Shown: positions 36,190-48,637 of the stretch, piece by piece | Position numbering within the stretch: the stretch's first letter is position 1 | How the letters are laid out: each line of letters starts with the position of its first letter | Assembly (NCBI RefSeq): GCF_000382265.1 | Contig: NZ_KB907984.1 | Coordinates: 62,001 to 126,000, forward strand | Length of the DNA: 64,000 nucleotides | Reading direction: 5' to 3' | Source: Yoonia vestfoldensis DSM 16212 | Lineage (GTDB): Bacteria; Pseudomonadota; Alphaproteobacteria; Rhodobacterales; Rhodobacteraceae | Position numbers and translations under genes: made by a program | The notes under the pieces: generated by a model | The model's database searches: none | Seen by the model: only the letters and a program-made list of their open reading frames with translations | Told to the model about the DNA's origin: nothing

Positions 36190-37202
36190 ACGGGGTCATA
36201 GCCTTTGGGATTGGCGGATTGCCACGCCCATGTGCTGGCGGTCATCGCATCCAGATCATGCGAGGCCCGCCAGCCCAATTCGGACTGCGCGCGCGCGGGG
36301 TTCGCCTGCATCGCCGCAATGTCGCCTGCGCGGCGGGGGGCCGGCACCGTCGGGATCGGCTGTCCGCAGGCGCGTTCAAAGGCGCGGACCATGTCGATCA
36401 CGCTGTAACTTTGGCCGGTGCCGATGTTGAAAGGCCGCGCGCCGGGTGTCTTGGCGGCGTAGTCAATCGCCGCGACATGCGCGCGGGCCAGATCGACCAC
36501 GTGAACATAGTCGCGCAGGCCGGTGCCGTCGGGTGTGTCGTAATCATCCCCGAACACCGTCAGCGCAGGGCGCAGACCCACGGCCACCTGTGCGATATAG
36601 GGCATCAGGTTGTTGGGGACGTCCTTGGGATCCTCGCCGATGTGGGCAGAGCCATGCGCCCCCACCGGGTTGAAATAACGCAACAAAATCGCGCTGCGGC
36701 TGGCATCCGCTGCGGCCCAATCGGTCAGCACCTGTTCGGCCATCAGTTTCGTGCGGCCATAGACCGAGGTCGGACGGGTCGGATGCGCCTCGTCATAGGG
36801 CAGGTAGTCGGGTTCGCCGTAGACCGTGGCAGAGGAGGAAAAGATAATCCGGCGACACCCCGCGCGGTCCATCGCATGCAGCAGCGCCAAGGTGCCGCCC
36901 ACATTCACGTCGTAATAGTCGAGGGGTTTTTGCTGGCTTTCGCCCACGGCCTTTAGCCCCGCAAAATGCACGACAGCCTCGGGCGCGAAATCCTGCATCA
37001 CGCGATCGAGCGTTGCGGCATCACGCACATCGCCGCGCACATCGGTCATCTTGCCGTTGGTCAGGCTGCGCACGCGGGTCAGCACCTCGGGCGTGGCATT
37101 GGTGTAATTGTCCAGCACGCAGACCTCGTGGCCCTGCGCCATCAGTTCGATCAGCGTGTGGCTGCCGATATATCCGGCCCCGCCAGTGACAAGTACGCGC
37201 AT
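36186..37202 (-). CDS. galE: UDP-glucose 4-epimerase
   Basis: A 338-residue extended-SDR epimerase interconverting UDP-glucose and UDP-galactose. The NAD loop is TGGAGYIGSHTLIEL near 6. The catalytic Ser is in IFSSSATVYGEPDYLPYDE near 120 and the Tyr/Lys pair in SVYGRTKLMAEQVL near 146. The substrate region YFNPVGAHGSAHIGEDP near 175 and AAIDYAAKTPGARPFNIGTG are as in GalE. It heads no shared promoter with tctA; rather it follows manC on the minus strand by 21 nt, making it the last gene of the nucleotide-sugar cluster. Confidence 0.95.
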   Translation of the reverse strand: MRVLVTGGAGYIGSHTLIELMAQGHEVCVLDNYTNATPEVLTRVRSLTNGKMTDVRGDVRDAATLDRVMQDFAPEAVVHFAGLKAVGESQQKPLDYYDVNVGGTLALLHAMDRAGCRRIIFSSSATVYGEPDYLPYDEAHPTRPTSVYGRTKLMAEQVLTDWAAADASRSAILLRYFNPVGAHGSAHIGEDPKDVPNNLMPYIAQVAVGLRPALTVFGDDYDTPDGTGLRDYVHVVDLARAHVAAIDYAAKTPGARPFNIGTGQSYSVIDMVRAFERACGQPIPTVPAPRRAGDIAAMQANPARAQSELGWRASHDLDAMTASTWAWQSANPKGYDPV

Positions 37203-37223
37203 GCTTGGTCTTTCGTCAGGCCG

Positions 37224-38642
37224 CTAGTCGCGGGCATAGACATCTTCATAACGGATGATGTCGTCCTCGCCCAGATAGCTGCCGGTCTGCACCTCGATCA
37301 GGACGACCGGCAGCTTGCCGGGGTTTTCCAGACGGTGCGTCGCCCCCAGCGGGATGTAGACGGATTCATTCTCGGTCAGCAGTTTCACGGTGCCGTCGCA
37401 GGTGACACGCGCGGTCCCCTGGACGACGATCCAGTGTTCCGCGCGGTGGTGATGCGATTGCAGCGACAGCGCGCCGCCAGCATGCACGACGATCCGCTTG
37501 ACCTGAAAACGCTCGCCCATGGCGAGGCTTTCGAACCAGCCCCACGGGCGGTGATCCTTGGGAAAGCTTTCGGCCTGATCGGCACCGTGCGATTTCAACA
37601 ACGCCACGGCCCGCTTGACGTCCTGCGTGCGGTTTTTGTGGCTGATCAGGACGGCGTCGGGCATCGCGACCGCGATGATGTCGTCCAGCCCGATCCCTAC
37701 GATGACCTGCCCGTCGTTTTCCGACCGCAGCAGGGTATTGGTGCAATCAATCGCATGGGCGGGGCCGGACAGCGCGAGCCCGTCGGTTTCAGTTTCGCGC
37801 CAGACCGCCGCCCAATCGCCGAGATCGGACCAGCGCCCGGTAAATGGGACCACGCTGAGATTGTCGGCCTGTTCCATCACCGCGTAGTCGATCGAGATCG
37901 CAGGCGCGCGGTCCCACGGTTCCGCCGCGAGCCGCAGGAACCCAAGATCATGGCGGGCGTCATCCACCGCCGTCTGCACCGCCTCGACCATGTCAGGCGC
38001 GTACAACGCATAGGCGGCCAGAATGTCCTTGACCGTGAACAGAAATAGGCCCGCGTTCCACAGATAGCGGCCTTCGGCCAGCATTTCGGCGGCGCGGGTG
38101 GCATCCGGTTTCTCGACGAAACCGACAAGTGGCGTAACGCCGTTGCAATCCTGCAATGGCCGGGCGAGTTCAAGATAGCCGTATCCGGTTTCCGCCCGCT
38201 CGGGCGTGATCCCGAAGGCCACTATCTGCCCGGCTTGTGCCGCAGAAACCGCCGCCGCCACGGTCTGCGCAAAGAGCGCCGCGTCGGGGATCACGTGATC
38301 GGACGGGGCCACCAGCATCAGCGCATCAGGATCGCTTTGCGCGAGGTGCAGTGCGGCGGCAAGGACGGCAGGGCCGGTATCACGCCCCGAAGGTTCGATC
38401 AACACAGCCTGTGGTGTGATCCCCGCGGCATGCATCTGCTGCACCGCGATGAACCTGAACTGATCCGCCGTCACGACCACGGGGGCAACGAAAGCATCGC
38501 CTTTCAAACGACGCAAGCCAGCTTGGAACAGGCTGTCCGACCCCGTCAACGCCGAGAACTGCTTGGGATAGCTTTTGCGCGACAGCGGCCAGAGCCGCGT
38601 GCCCGCGCCGCCGCACAAAATGATCGGGACAATCCGTGACAT
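37224..38642 (-). CDS. manC: Mannose-1-phosphate guanylyltransferase / mannose-6-phosphate isomerase
   Basis: A 472-residue type II bifunctional enzyme. The N-terminal guanylyltransferase has IILCGGAGTRLWPLSRKSYP near 7 and LVGFVEKPDA near 170. The C-terminal cupin isomerase domain has HRPWGWFESLAMGERFQVKR near 370 and LSLQSHHHRAEHWIVVQGTA near 400, with metal-binding His residues. Together they make GDP-mannose from mannose-6-phosphate with the phosphohexomutase encoded at 7.5 kb. The start at 38642 gives the family's MSRIVPIILCGG; the frame extends upstream but overlaps fcl. It lies 8 nt after fcl. Confidence 0.95.
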   Translation of the reverse strand: MSRIVPIILCGGAGTRLWPLSRKSYPKQFSALTGSDSLFQAGLRRLKGDAFVAPVVVTADQFRFIAVQQMHAAGITPQAVLIEPSGRDTGPAVLAAALHLAQSDPDALMLVAPSDHVIPDAALFAQTVAAAVSAAQAGQIVAFGITPERAETGYGYLELARPLQDCNGVTPLVGFVEKPDATRAAEMLAEGRYLWNAGLFLFTVKDILAAYALYAPDMVEAVQTAVDDARHDLGFLRLAAEPWDRAPAISIDYAVMEQADNLSVVPFTGRWSDLGDWAAVWRETETDGLALSGPAHAIDCTNTLLRSENDGQVIVGIGLDDIIAVAMPDAVLISHKNRTQDVKRAVALLKSHGADQAESFPKDHRPWGWFESLAMGERFQVKRIVVHAGGALSLQSHHHRAEHWIVVQGTARVTCDGTVKLLTENESVYIPLGATHRLENPGKLPVVLIEVQTGSYLGEDDIIRYEDVYARD

Positions 38643-38649
38643 GACCTGC

Positions 38650-39618
38650 CTATGACGAACGCAGGGCATGACCTGCTTGCTGTTGCAACAAAAACCAATC
38701 GTAAGTTGCGCGCAATCCCAGTTGCAAGCTGATCTTTGGCGTCCAGCCCAGCCGTTGCATCCGCCCGGTGTCCAGAACTTTGCGCGGCGTGCCGTCAGGT
38801 TTGGTCCGGTCGCAGATGATCTGCCCTTCAAAGCCGGTGATGTCCGCGATCATCCGCGCAAGGTCGAGGATACTGATATCCGTTCCCCATCCGATGTTCA
38901 GATGGCTTTGCATCGGTTTTGTTGCGGCGTTATAGGCGGCGCTCTCCAGTCCCATCACGAAGACTGCGGCGGCGGCAAGGTCATCGACGTGCAGGAATTC
39001 GCGCCGTGGCGTCCCGCTTCCCCAGATCGTTACCGTGTTGGCACCGCTGCGCGCAGCCGCATGAAACCGCGCCAGCAGGCCGGGCAGCACATGTGCGTTC
39101 TCTGGGTGAAAGTTATCGCCGGGACCATAGAGATTGGTCGGCATGACGGATCGGTAATCGGTGCCGTGTTGCCTGTTATAGCTTTCGCAAAGCTTGATCG
39201 CGGCGATCTTGGCGATCGCATAGGGTTCATTCGAGGGTTCCAGAGGGCCGGTCAGCAAGGCGTCTTCGTTGATCGGCTGCGCGGCATCGCGCGGATAGAT
39301 GCAGGATGATCCCAATTGGAGCAGGCGCCGTACACCCGTTGCGTGGGCCGCGTGGATCACGTTGGCCGCGATCATCAGGTTGTCGTGGATGAAATCCGCA
39401 GGATAGGTTGAATTCGCCAGAATCCCGCCAACACGGGCGGCGGCCAGCACGACAGCATCAGGGCGCCGGGCGTACATGAAATCAAGCACCGCGCGCGGAT
39501 CTGTCAGGTCGAGCTGCTGGCGGCCCGCTGTGATCAGTTCGTGCCTGCCCATGGTTGACAGGTGACGCAGGATCGCGCTGCCGACCATGCCGTTATGACC
39601 TGCGATGAAAATCCGCAT
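38650..39618 (-). CDS. fcl: GDP-L-fucose synthase
   Basis: A 322-residue epimerase/reductase converting GDP-4-keto-6-deoxymannose to GDP-L-fucose with NADPH. The cofactor loop is [15 protein letters not shown] near 6. The catalytic Ser is in [17 protein letters not shown] near 106 and the Tyr/Lys in [20 protein letters not shown] near 136. [20 protein letters not shown] near 163 is highly diagnostic. It abuts gmd (gmd stop at 39619, fcl start at 39618), so the pathway steps are encoded consecutively. Confidence 0.95.
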   Translation of the reverse strand: MRIFIAGHNGMVGSAILRHLSTMGRHELITAGRQQLDLTDPRAVLDFMYARRPDAVVLAAARVGGILANSTYPADFIHDNLMIAANVIHAAHATGVRRLLQLGSSCIYPRDAAQPINEDALLTGPLEPSNEPYAIAKIAAIKLCESYNRQHGTDYRSVMPTNLYGPGDNFHPENAHVLPGLLARFHAAARSGANTVTIWGSGTPRREFLHVDDLAAAAVFVMGLESAAYNAATKPMQSHLNIGWGTDISILDLARMIADITGFEGQIICDRTKPDGTPRKVLDTGRMQRLGWTPKISLQLGLRATYDWFLLQQQAGHALRSS

Positions 39619-40740
39619 CTAGCCCTGCATCGCCATCGGCAGGTCAAGACCGCAGTCGCGCAGGACCGCATGGCGGCGCGCGGCGCGGTAATCTTCGGCG
39701 ACCATTTCGGCGCACATCTGGCGGGCGGTGATTTGCGGGGTCCAGCCAAGCTGCGCCTTGGCCTTGGACGGATCACCCAACAGCGTCTCGACCTCGGCGG
39801 GCCGGTAATAGCGCGGGTCGATCCGCATGATCGAATCGCCGACCTTGACGTTGGGGGCCAGATCGCTGCGCACGGCGGTCACGACAGCGGTTTCGGCATC
39901 CCCCTTGCCGGTGAAATCCAGATCGAGACCCAGTTCAGCAGCAGACCACCGGATGAAATCGCGCACCGAATGCTGCACGCCTGTGGCGATGACGAAATCC
40001 TCGGGCTGGTCCTGTTGCAGCATCATCCACTGCATCCGGACATAATCCTTCGCATGCCCCCAGTCGCGTAGGGCGTCGATGTTGCCCATGTAAAGGCAGC
40101 TTTCGAGCCCCAGCGCGATATTGGTCAGCCCGCGCGTGATCTTGCGGGTGACGAAGGTTTCGCCACGTCTTGGGCTTTCGTGATTGAACAGGATTCCGTT
40201 GCAGGCATAGAGACCATAGGCCTCGCGGTAGTTTACACAGATCCAATAGGCATAGAGTTTCGCCACGCCATAAGGGCTGCGTGGATGAAAAGGCGTCGTT
40301 TCCGTTTGCGGCGATTGTGCGACCTGTCCGTATAATTCGGATGTGGACGCCTGATAGAACCGCGTCTTGCCTTCCAGCCCCAGAAAGCGGATCGCCTCAA
40401 GCAGGCGCAGGGTGCCCATCGCATCGACATCGGCGGTGTATTCGGGGGCTTCGAAACTGACGGCGACATGGGATTGCGCGCCAAGGTTATAAATCTCGTC
40501 CGGCTGCACCTGCGCGATGATCCGCGTCAGGTTGGACGCATCGGTCAGGTCGCCATAATGCAGCACAAAACGGGCGTCGTCGGTCTGCGGGTCCTGATAG
40601 ATGTGATCGACACGGGCGGTATTGAACATCGACGCACGGCGTTTGATCCCGTGGACCTCATAGCCTTTGTCGAGCAGGAACTCCGCAAGATACGACCCGT
40701 CCTGCCCAGTGACGCCGGTGATCAGCGCGCGCTTTGTCAT
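39619..40740 (-). CDS. gmd: GDP-mannose 4,6-dehydratase
   Basis: A 373-residue dehydratase, first step from GDP-mannose to GDP-fucose or GDP-rhamnose. Family marks are [20 protein letters not shown] near 5, [20 protein letters not shown] near 31, the catalytic ASTSELYG near 130, [20 protein letters not shown] near 155 and [20 protein letters not shown] near 218. The reductase encoded next makes fucose the likely product. It is the first gene of gmd-fcl-manC-galE; its promoter should lie in 40741-40897, shared divergently with the DUF2793 gene. Confidence 0.96.
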   Translation of the reverse strand: MTKRALITGVTGQDGSYLAEFLLDKGYEVHGIKRRASMFNTARVDHIYQDPQTDDARFVLHYGDLTDASNLTRIIAQVQPDEIYNLGAQSHVAVSFEAPEYTADVDAMGTLRLLEAIRFLGLEGKTRFYQASTSELYGQVAQSPQTETTPFHPRSPYGVAKLYAYWICVNYREAYGLYACNGILFNHESPRRGETFVTRKITRGLTNIALGLESCLYMGNIDALRDWGHAKDYVRMQWMMLQQDQPEDFVIATGVQHSVRDFIRWSAAELGLDLDFTGKGDAETAVVTAVRSDLAPNVKVGDSIMRIDPRYYRPAEVETLLGDPSKAKAQLGWTPQITARQMCAEMVAEDYRAARRHAVLRDCGLDLPMAMQG

Positions 40741-40897
40741 GAATCAGTCCGATCACGATGCTCTGTTAACCACGTTTTGGCGTAGCAGGCTTAAGGATTG
40801 ATTAACACCCGTAACATGCGCGAACGGTGCCGCAGGCGGGCCTTAAGGTTTCAGGCGCAGATTGCGGTATCCCCGATCATGAAAGGTGCCGTTCCCG

Positions 40898-41653
40898 ATG
40901 TCCGACCAATCCCCGAGACTGTCCCTGCCGTTCATCCTGCCGGCGCAGGCGCAAAAGCATGTGACCCATAACGAGGCGATCGAATTGTTGGACCTGATCG
41001 TGCAGCTGACGCTGGTATCCGTGTCGCAGACCACACCGCCAGCCGCGCCCGCGGAAGGACAGGCATGGGGCGTGCCGTCGGGTGCGACAGGCGATTGGGC
41101 AGGTCAGGACAGCATGATCGCGACATGGCGGGGCGGGGGGTGGCTGTTTGTCGCACCGCAGGACGGCTGGGTTGCCTGGGTCACCGATGCTGCGGCGCTT
41201 TCCGTACGGGCGGATGGCATCTGGACCCCCGAGGGTGATTTACAGAACCTGCCCGGCGTGGGGATCAACACGACCGCCGACCCGGTCAACCGGCTGAGCT
41301 TGCGCGCGCCCGCGACGCTGTTCGACAACGAAGGGGCCGGACATCAGATCAAGATCAACAAGGCGGCGGCGGCCGACACCGGGGCGGTTCTTTTCCAGAC
41401 AGGCTATGGCGGACGGGCCGAAATGGGGCTGGCCGGTGAGGACGATTTCAGCATCAAGGTATCGGCCGATGGCACGACATGGCGGCCTGCGGTCAGTATC
41501 GCCGCCGCGACGGGGCGCATGCGATTGGCCGAAGGTCTTCGGCTGCCGCCCGGTACTGCCCCCACAACGGCGGAGCCGGGGGACATCTATTTTGATTCTG
41601 CAACTGCAAAGCTGCGCTGTTTCGACGGGACGATCTGGCAAGACCTTTTCTAG
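40898..41653 (+). CDS. DUF2793 domain-containing protein (phage-tail-like)
   Basis: A 251-residue protein beginning with the DUF2793 core LSLPFILPAQAQKHVTHNEA near 8, then WGVPSGATGDWAGQD, WLFVAPQDGWVAWVTDAAAL and a C-terminal half typical of tail-fibre or peptidase-chaperone-associated modules (LSLRAPATLFDNEGAGHQIK; PGDIYFDSATAKLRCFDG). DUF2793 is found in phage and gene-transfer-agent tail regions of Rhodobacterales and also alone. No other phage gene is near, so this is a stand-alone copy. AAAGG 11 nt ahead supports ATG 40898. A strong terminator follows. Confidence 0.8.
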   Translation: MSDQSPRLSLPFILPAQAQKHVTHNEAIELLDLIVQLTLVSVSQTTPPAAPAEGQAWGVPSGATGDWAGQDSMIATWRGGGWLFVAPQDGWVAWVTDAAALSVRADGIWTPEGDLQNLPGVGINTTADPVNRLSLRAPATLFDNEGAGHQIKINKAAAADTGAVLFQTGYGGRAEMGLAGEDDFSIKVSADGTTWRPAVSIAAATGRMRLAEGLRLPPGTAPTTAEPGDIYFDSATAKLRCFDGTIWQDLF

Positions 41654-41675
41654 CAAAGTCACATTCCGGCAGGCA

Positions 41676-41707
41676 AAGACGCAGGACCAGCAACGGTCCT
41701 GCGTTTT
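41676..41707 (+). terminator. Intrinsic terminator after the DUF2793 gene
   Basis: ACGCAGGACC at 41679-41688 pairs perfectly with GGTCCTGCGT at 41695-41704 around a 6-nt loop, flanked by AAAG and TTT, giving potential in both directions. It lies 22 nt after the stop and separates this gene from the ATP synthase operon. Confidence 0.8.
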
Positions 41708-41957
41708 GCGTTTCTGGGCAGAATTTAACGGAAAAATGACAGAAATCCGGGCAAAACGCCGTTCGGCTGCGTCATGCGGTCCATATCGGGCCTTCGGGAT
41801 CGATTCTTGTCGCATGGCGCTTGCGACACCATAGGACGTCTGCTACATCGCGCAGGATTTTGACGCTTTCGTGTAAACGAAGGCCTAATGAGCTGCCCCT
41901 TTGCTGCCCTCTTGTCGGGCGTCGTGAAGCTGGGCCCAAGACATCGGAAGGGTGGAC
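41708..41957 (+). other. Leader region of the atp operon
   Basis: About 250 nt between the DUF2793 terminator and atpH, with no gene. It is expected to hold the atp promoter (a candidate is listed separately) and an untranslated leader of roughly 65 nt. A short frame at 41821-42087 is out of frame with atpH and not credible. Confidence 0.5.
41860..41889 (+). promoter_or_regulatory. Candidate atp operon promoter
   Basis: TTGACG at 41860-41865 (5 of 6 to -35) and CCTAAT at 41884-41889 (4 of 6 to -10) are 18 bp apart, about 68 nt before the atpH start. The spacer contains TTCGT-GTAA-ACGAA, a small dyad. Recognised by eye only. Confidence 0.4.
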
Positions 41958-42517
41958 GTGTCCGAAACTGCTGGTATCTCCACAGGCATCGCCGCGCGCT
42001 ATGCGACGGCCGTGTTTGACCTCGCCAAGGAAGGCAAGGACATCAAGGCACTGGAAACAGACGTCGCGGCTTTGCAGGCCGCGATAAACGACAGTGCAGA
42101 TTTCAGGACGCTGCTGACATCGCCATTGTACAACCGCGACGAACAGGGCGCGGCTGTTTTGGCCATCGCGAAAAAGATGGGCCTGTCCACGACGGTCAGC
42201 AACGTGCTGTCCCTGCTGGCGGCCAAGCGGCGGTTGTTCGTGCTGCCGCATATGCTGGCCGTCCTGCAGGACCGCCTCGCCGAAGAGCGTGGCGAAATCA
42301 CCGCCGAGGTCACAGCCGCAAAATCCCTGACCAAGGCGCAGACAGAAAAGCTTGCCAAAACGCTTTCGGGCCAGGTTGGCAAGACCGTCACCATCAAGCA
42401 AACCGTCGATGAAAGCATCATCGGCGGTCTTATCGTAAAAGTGGGCTCCCGGATGATCGACACGTCGATCGCCTCCAAGCTCAATGCACTCCAGAACACC
42501 ATGAAAGAGGTCGGATA

Positions 42518-42518
<1 letters not shown>
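41958..42518 (+). CDS. atpH: F1 ATP synthase delta subunit
   Basis: A 186-residue OSCP/delta subunit of the peripheral stalk joining F1 to F0. The N-terminal helical bundle begins [19 protein letters not shown] and the C-terminal part has the family pattern [20 protein letters not shown] near 148 followed by [19 protein letters not shown] 41958 has GGAAGG 6 nt ahead and gives the usual MSETAG-type start; GTG 41952 is the alternative. Its TAA overlaps the atpA ATG by one base. Confidence 0.95.
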
Positions 42519-44053
<1,535 letters not shown>

Positions 44054-44076
44054 TCCTAAGATAAGGAGACGAAAAC

Positions 44077-44949
44077 GTGCCTAATCTTAAGGATCTTAAA
44101 AACCGGATCGCGTCGGTCAAGTCGACCCGCAAGATCACCAAGGCCATGCAGATGGTCGCGGCCGCAAAATTGCGCCGCGCCCAAGATGCGGCCGAGGCGT
44201 CGCGTCCCTATACCGAACGGTTCAATGCCGTGATGGCGGGGCTAGCGGCGTCGGTGGGCGGGTCGGATACCGCGCCGAAACTGCTGTCGGGCACCGGCAG
44301 CGATCAGGTGCATCTGCTGATCGTGATGACCGCCGAGCGTGGTCTTTGCGGCGGTTTCAACGGTAACATCACCAAGCTGGCGAAAATCCATGCGCAAAAA
44401 CTGCTGGGCCAAGGCAAGACCGTCAAGATCCTGACGGTCGGCAAGAAAGGCCGCGATGCGCTCAAGCGGGATTTCGGCAGCTATTCAGTGGGCCACATCG
44501 ACCTGTCAGCGGTCAAGCGTGTGGGCTATGTCAACGCGCAAGACATCGCGCGCGATGTGCTGGCACGGTTTGACGGCGGCGAATTCGACGTTGCGACGAT
44601 CTTTTTTGCGCGGTTTGAAAACGTCGTGTCGCAGCACCCGACCGCACAGCAGATCATCCCCGCCAAGTTCGAGCAGGACGCCGATGCGGATGTGACCTTG
44701 TACGAATACGAACCCGGTGAAGAGGAAATCCTTGCCGATCTGTTGCCGCGCGGCGTGGCCACGGCGATTTTCAGCGCGCTGCTGGAAAATGCCGCGTCCG
44801 AGCAGGGCGCGCGGATGTCCGCCATGGACAACGCGACCCGCAACGCGGGCGAGATGATCGACAAGCTGACCATCCAGTACAACCGTTCACGTCAGGCCGT
44901 CATCACGAACGAGCTGATTGAAATCATTTCGGGCGCTGAAGCGCTCTAG
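44077..44949 (+). CDS. atpG: F1 ATP synthase gamma subunit
   Basis: A 290-residue central rotor shaft. The N-terminal coiled coil [20 protein letters not shown] and C-terminal coiled coil [20 protein letters not shown] (then [20 protein letters not shown]) are the family hallmarks. The start is GTG 44077 behind AAGGAG. As in other alphaproteobacteria it sits between atpA and atpD. Confidence 0.97.
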   Translation: MPNLKDLKNRIASVKSTRKITKAMQMVAAAKLRRAQDAAEASRPYTERFNAVMAGLAASVGGSDTAPKLLSGTGSDQVHLLIVMTAERGLCGGFNGNITKLAKIHAQKLLGQGKTVKILTVGKKGRDALKRDFGSYSVGHIDLSAVKRVGYVNAQDIARDVLARFDGGEFDVATIFFARFENVVSQHPTAQQIIPAKFEQDADADVTLYEYEPGEEEILADLLPRGVATAIFSALLENAASEQGARMSAMDNATRNAGEMIDKLTIQYNRSRQAVITNELIEIISGAEAL

Positions 44950-46392
<1,443 letters not shown>

Positions 46393-46404
46393 GGAGCTGC
46401 CGAT

Positions 46405-46842
46405 ATGGCAAATGTACAATTCGATCTCGTCTCGCCAGAGCGCCGTCTGGCCTCTGTCGCGGCGAGCGAGGTACGCATTCCCGCAACGGAAGGCGACATG
46501 ACCGCAATGGCCAATCACCTGCCCACGATCACCACCCTGCGCCCCGGCGTTCTGGTGGTCGTGCATGATGGTGGCATGGACGAGTACGTCGTGTCCGGCG
46601 GTTTTGCCGAAATCAACGCGGAATCCGTGTCGGTTCTGGCCGAACAGGCGCTGCCCCGGTCCGAAGTCACGCAAGAGGTTTTCGACCGCATGGTCGAGGA
46701 CGCCCGGAATGCCTTGGACCACGCACGCGACAAGCAAAAGGACGAACCAGACGTGGTGGATGCCGCTGCCAAGCTGCTGTCCGACATGGTCGCCGTGGGC
46801 ACGCACATCGGTCTGGACTCAAAGCAATCCAGCTTCGGTTGA
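46405..46842 (+). CDS. atpC: F1 ATP synthase epsilon subunit
   Basis: A 145-residue subunit with the N-terminal beta-sandwich [20 protein letters not shown] and [20 protein letters not shown] near 23, then [18 protein letters not shown] near 68. The C-terminal region is charged and helical but shorter and less regular than the inhibitory hairpin of E. coli, as is common in alphaproteobacteria, where a separate zeta inhibitor exists. It ends the operon just before a strong terminator. Confidence 0.95.
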   Translation: MANVQFDLVSPERRLASVAASEVRIPATEGDMTAMANHLPTITTLRPGVLVVVHDGGMDEYVVSGGFAEINAESVSVLAEQALPRSEVTQEVFDRMVEDARNALDHARDKQKDEPDVVDAAAKLLSDMVAVGTHIGLDSKQSSFG

Positions 46843-46857
46843 AAATGCTGAACAAAC

Positions 46858-46887
46858 AAAAAAGGCCCCGCATGGCGGGGCCTTTTT
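46858..46887. terminator. Bidirectional intrinsic terminator between atpC and prs
   Basis: AAAGGCCCCGC at 46861-46871 pairs with GCGGGGCCTTT at 46875-46885 around a 3-nt loop. A-rich DNA lies on the left and five T on the right, so it serves atpC on plus and prs on minus, whose stop is at 46903. Confidence 0.95.
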
Positions 46888-46902
46888 GCGTTTCACCAGC
46901 GG

Positions 46903-47922
46903 TTATTCCGCCGCATAAAGACCCTCATAAATCGGCCCGAGCGTCTTGTGATCGAACAATGACGATACCGATGTGCCGTTTGCCGTGTTCAGGATCGCCT
47001 GCGCGAACATGGGTGCCGTCGGCACGATGCGGATATTCGCGCAGGCCCGCACGGCTGCGGTCGGTGCGATCGTATCGGTGATCACCAGCGTTTTCATTAC
47101 GGATTTCGAAATCCGGTCCACGGCTGGCCCCGACAGTACGCCGTGGGTGATATAGGAATGGACTTCGCGCGCGCCGTTTTCCATCAGCACCTCGGCGGCC
47201 TTGCAAAGGGTGCCTGCCGTATCGACGATGTCGTCCACGATGACGCAGACCTTGTCCTTCACCTCGCCGATCACTGTCATTTCGGCGACTTCACCGGGTT
47301 TGCCACGGCGTTTGTCGACGATCGACAACGGCGCGTCGATCCGCTGCGCCAGATCGCGGGCACGGGCCACGCCGCCGACATCGGGCGACACCACCATGAC
47401 GTCATCCAACATGTCGCGGAAATGATGTTTGGCATCCAGCGCGTAAATCGGCGAGGCATAGAGGTTGTCGACAGGAATATCGAAAAAACCCTGAATCTGC
47501 GTCGCGTGCAAATCCAGGGTCAGGATACGTTCGATACCGGCTTCGACCAGCATATTGGCCACCAGTTTCGCGGTGATCGGCGTGCGCGCCTTGGACCGGC
47601 GATCCTGGCGGGCATATCCGAAATAGGGGATCACAGCGGTGATCCGTGCCGCCGACGACCGGCGCAGCGCATCCGCGATGATCAGCAATTCCATCAGATT
47701 GTCGTTGGCGGGGTTAGAGGTGGGCTGAATGATGAACATATCCTCGCCACGGACGTTCTCGAACACTTCGACGAAAATCTCGCCATCGTTGAACCGTTCG
47801 ACGCGGGCATCGACGAGGCTGACTTCGCGCCCCCGGTGCATCGTCATGCGACGCGCAATCGCAGTGGCAAGCGGCAGGTTGGCATTCCCGCTGATCAACT
47901 TGGGTTCCATTATCATCGGCAT
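46903..47922 (-). CDS. prs: Ribose-phosphate pyrophosphokinase (PRPP synthetase)
   Basis: A 339-residue class I enzyme making PRPP from ribose-5-phosphate and ATP. Marks are [19 protein letters not shown] near 8, the flexible loop [20 protein letters not shown] near 99, the PRPP-binding [20 protein letters not shown] near 222 and the metal site [20 protein letters not shown] near 130. AAAGGA stands 8 nt before ATG 47922. It is divergent from the isomerase-like gene at 48041. Confidence 0.97.
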   Translation of the reverse strand: MPMIMEPKLISGNANLPLATAIARRMTMHRGREVSLVDARVERFNDGEIFVEVFENVRGEDMFIIQPTSNPANDNLMELLIIADALRRSSAARITAVIPYFGYARQDRRSKARTPITAKLVANMLVEAGIERILTLDLHATQIQGFFDIPVDNLYASPIYALDAKHHFRDMLDDVMVVSPDVGGVARARDLAQRIDAPLSIVDKRRGKPGEVAEMTVIGEVKDKVCVIVDDIVDTAGTLCKAAEVLMENGAREVHSYITHGVLSGPAVDRISKSVMKTLVITDTIAPTAAVRACANIRIVPTAPMFAQAILNTANGTSVSSLFDHKTLGPIYEGLYAAE

Positions 47923-48040
47923 GGGAAAGGTCCTTTGGCAGCCAGGGACAAGACTCGTCAGTCACAGATTCGGAGCGTTGACACCGACTAGCACAGGCGT
48001 ACCTTCGCGGATAGATTTCGCTGAGCCAAGGATAGCCAAA

Positions 48041-48637
48041 ATGCCGCATATCGACTGCTACTTTGCGACCATGTCGCCCTACACCTACCTTTGCGGTCTC
48101 CGCCCCGGAGAAATTGCGCGCAAACATGGTGCGACGATCACGTACAAACCGCTCGATATTATGGGGTTGTTCGGGCGCACCGGCGGTGTGCCGCCCAAGG
48201 ACCGGCACCCGAATCGTCAGGCCTACCGCTTGCAGGACCTGGAACGCCGCGCCAAGGTGGCGGGGCTGCCGCTGAACGTGAAACCCGCGTTCTGGCCGAC
48301 GAATCCTGCGCCGTCGTCCTTCGCGATCATTGCCGCGCAGGCGACCGGAGCCGATGTCGGTGGCCTTGTCTATGCGATCACCCGGGCCTGCTGGGCCGAG
48401 GAGCGTGACATCAGCCAGGATGATGTGATCCGCGATTGTTTGCAGGCCGAAGGGTTTGATCCTGCGCTTGTGGACCACGACATGATGACCAGCGCCGATA
48501 CCTATTCGCAGAACCTTGAACATGCCGTGCTGGCGGGGGCCTTTGGCGCGCCGTTCTTCATCACCGACACCGATGCCCGTTTCTGGGGCGAGGATCGCTT
48601 GACCGATCTGGATATGCATCTGTCCGGCAAGATCTGA
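48041..48637 (+). CDS. 2-hydroxychromene-2-carboxylate isomerase family (DsbA/GST-kappa fold)
   Basis: A 198-residue thioredoxin-fold protein. It opens IDCYFATMSPYTYLCGLRPG, where many HCCA isomerases and kappa GSTs have DFxSPYxxL, and continues YKPLDIMGLFGRTGGVP near 35. The C-terminus has the cis-proline region AVLAGAFGAPFFITDTDARF near 163. HCCA isomerases use glutathione in naphthalene breakdown, but most roseobacter paralogues are of unknown role, and no aromatic pathway is near. ATG 48041 follows AAGGATAGCC; a longer frame upstream would cross the divergent prs promoter. The stop overlaps the next gene's ATG (TGATG). Confidence 0.85.
   Translation: MPHIDCYFATMSPYTYLCGLRPGEIARKHGATITYKPLDIMGLFGRTGGVPPKDRHPNRQAYRLQDLERRAKVAGLPLNVKPAFWPTNPAPSSFAIIAAQATGADVGGLVYAITRACWAEERDISQDDVIRDCLQAEGFDPALVDHDMMTSADTYSQNLEHAVLAGAFGAPFFITDTDARFWGEDRLTDLDMHLSGKI

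Noticed and set aside
38643-38831. Longer start for manC
   Set aside because: It overlaps fcl and lacks similarity; the family start MSRIVPI is at 38642.
47729-48040. Longer start for the isomerase-like gene
   Set aside because: The extension lies antisense to prs and crosses its promoter; ATG 48041 has a proper ribosome site.
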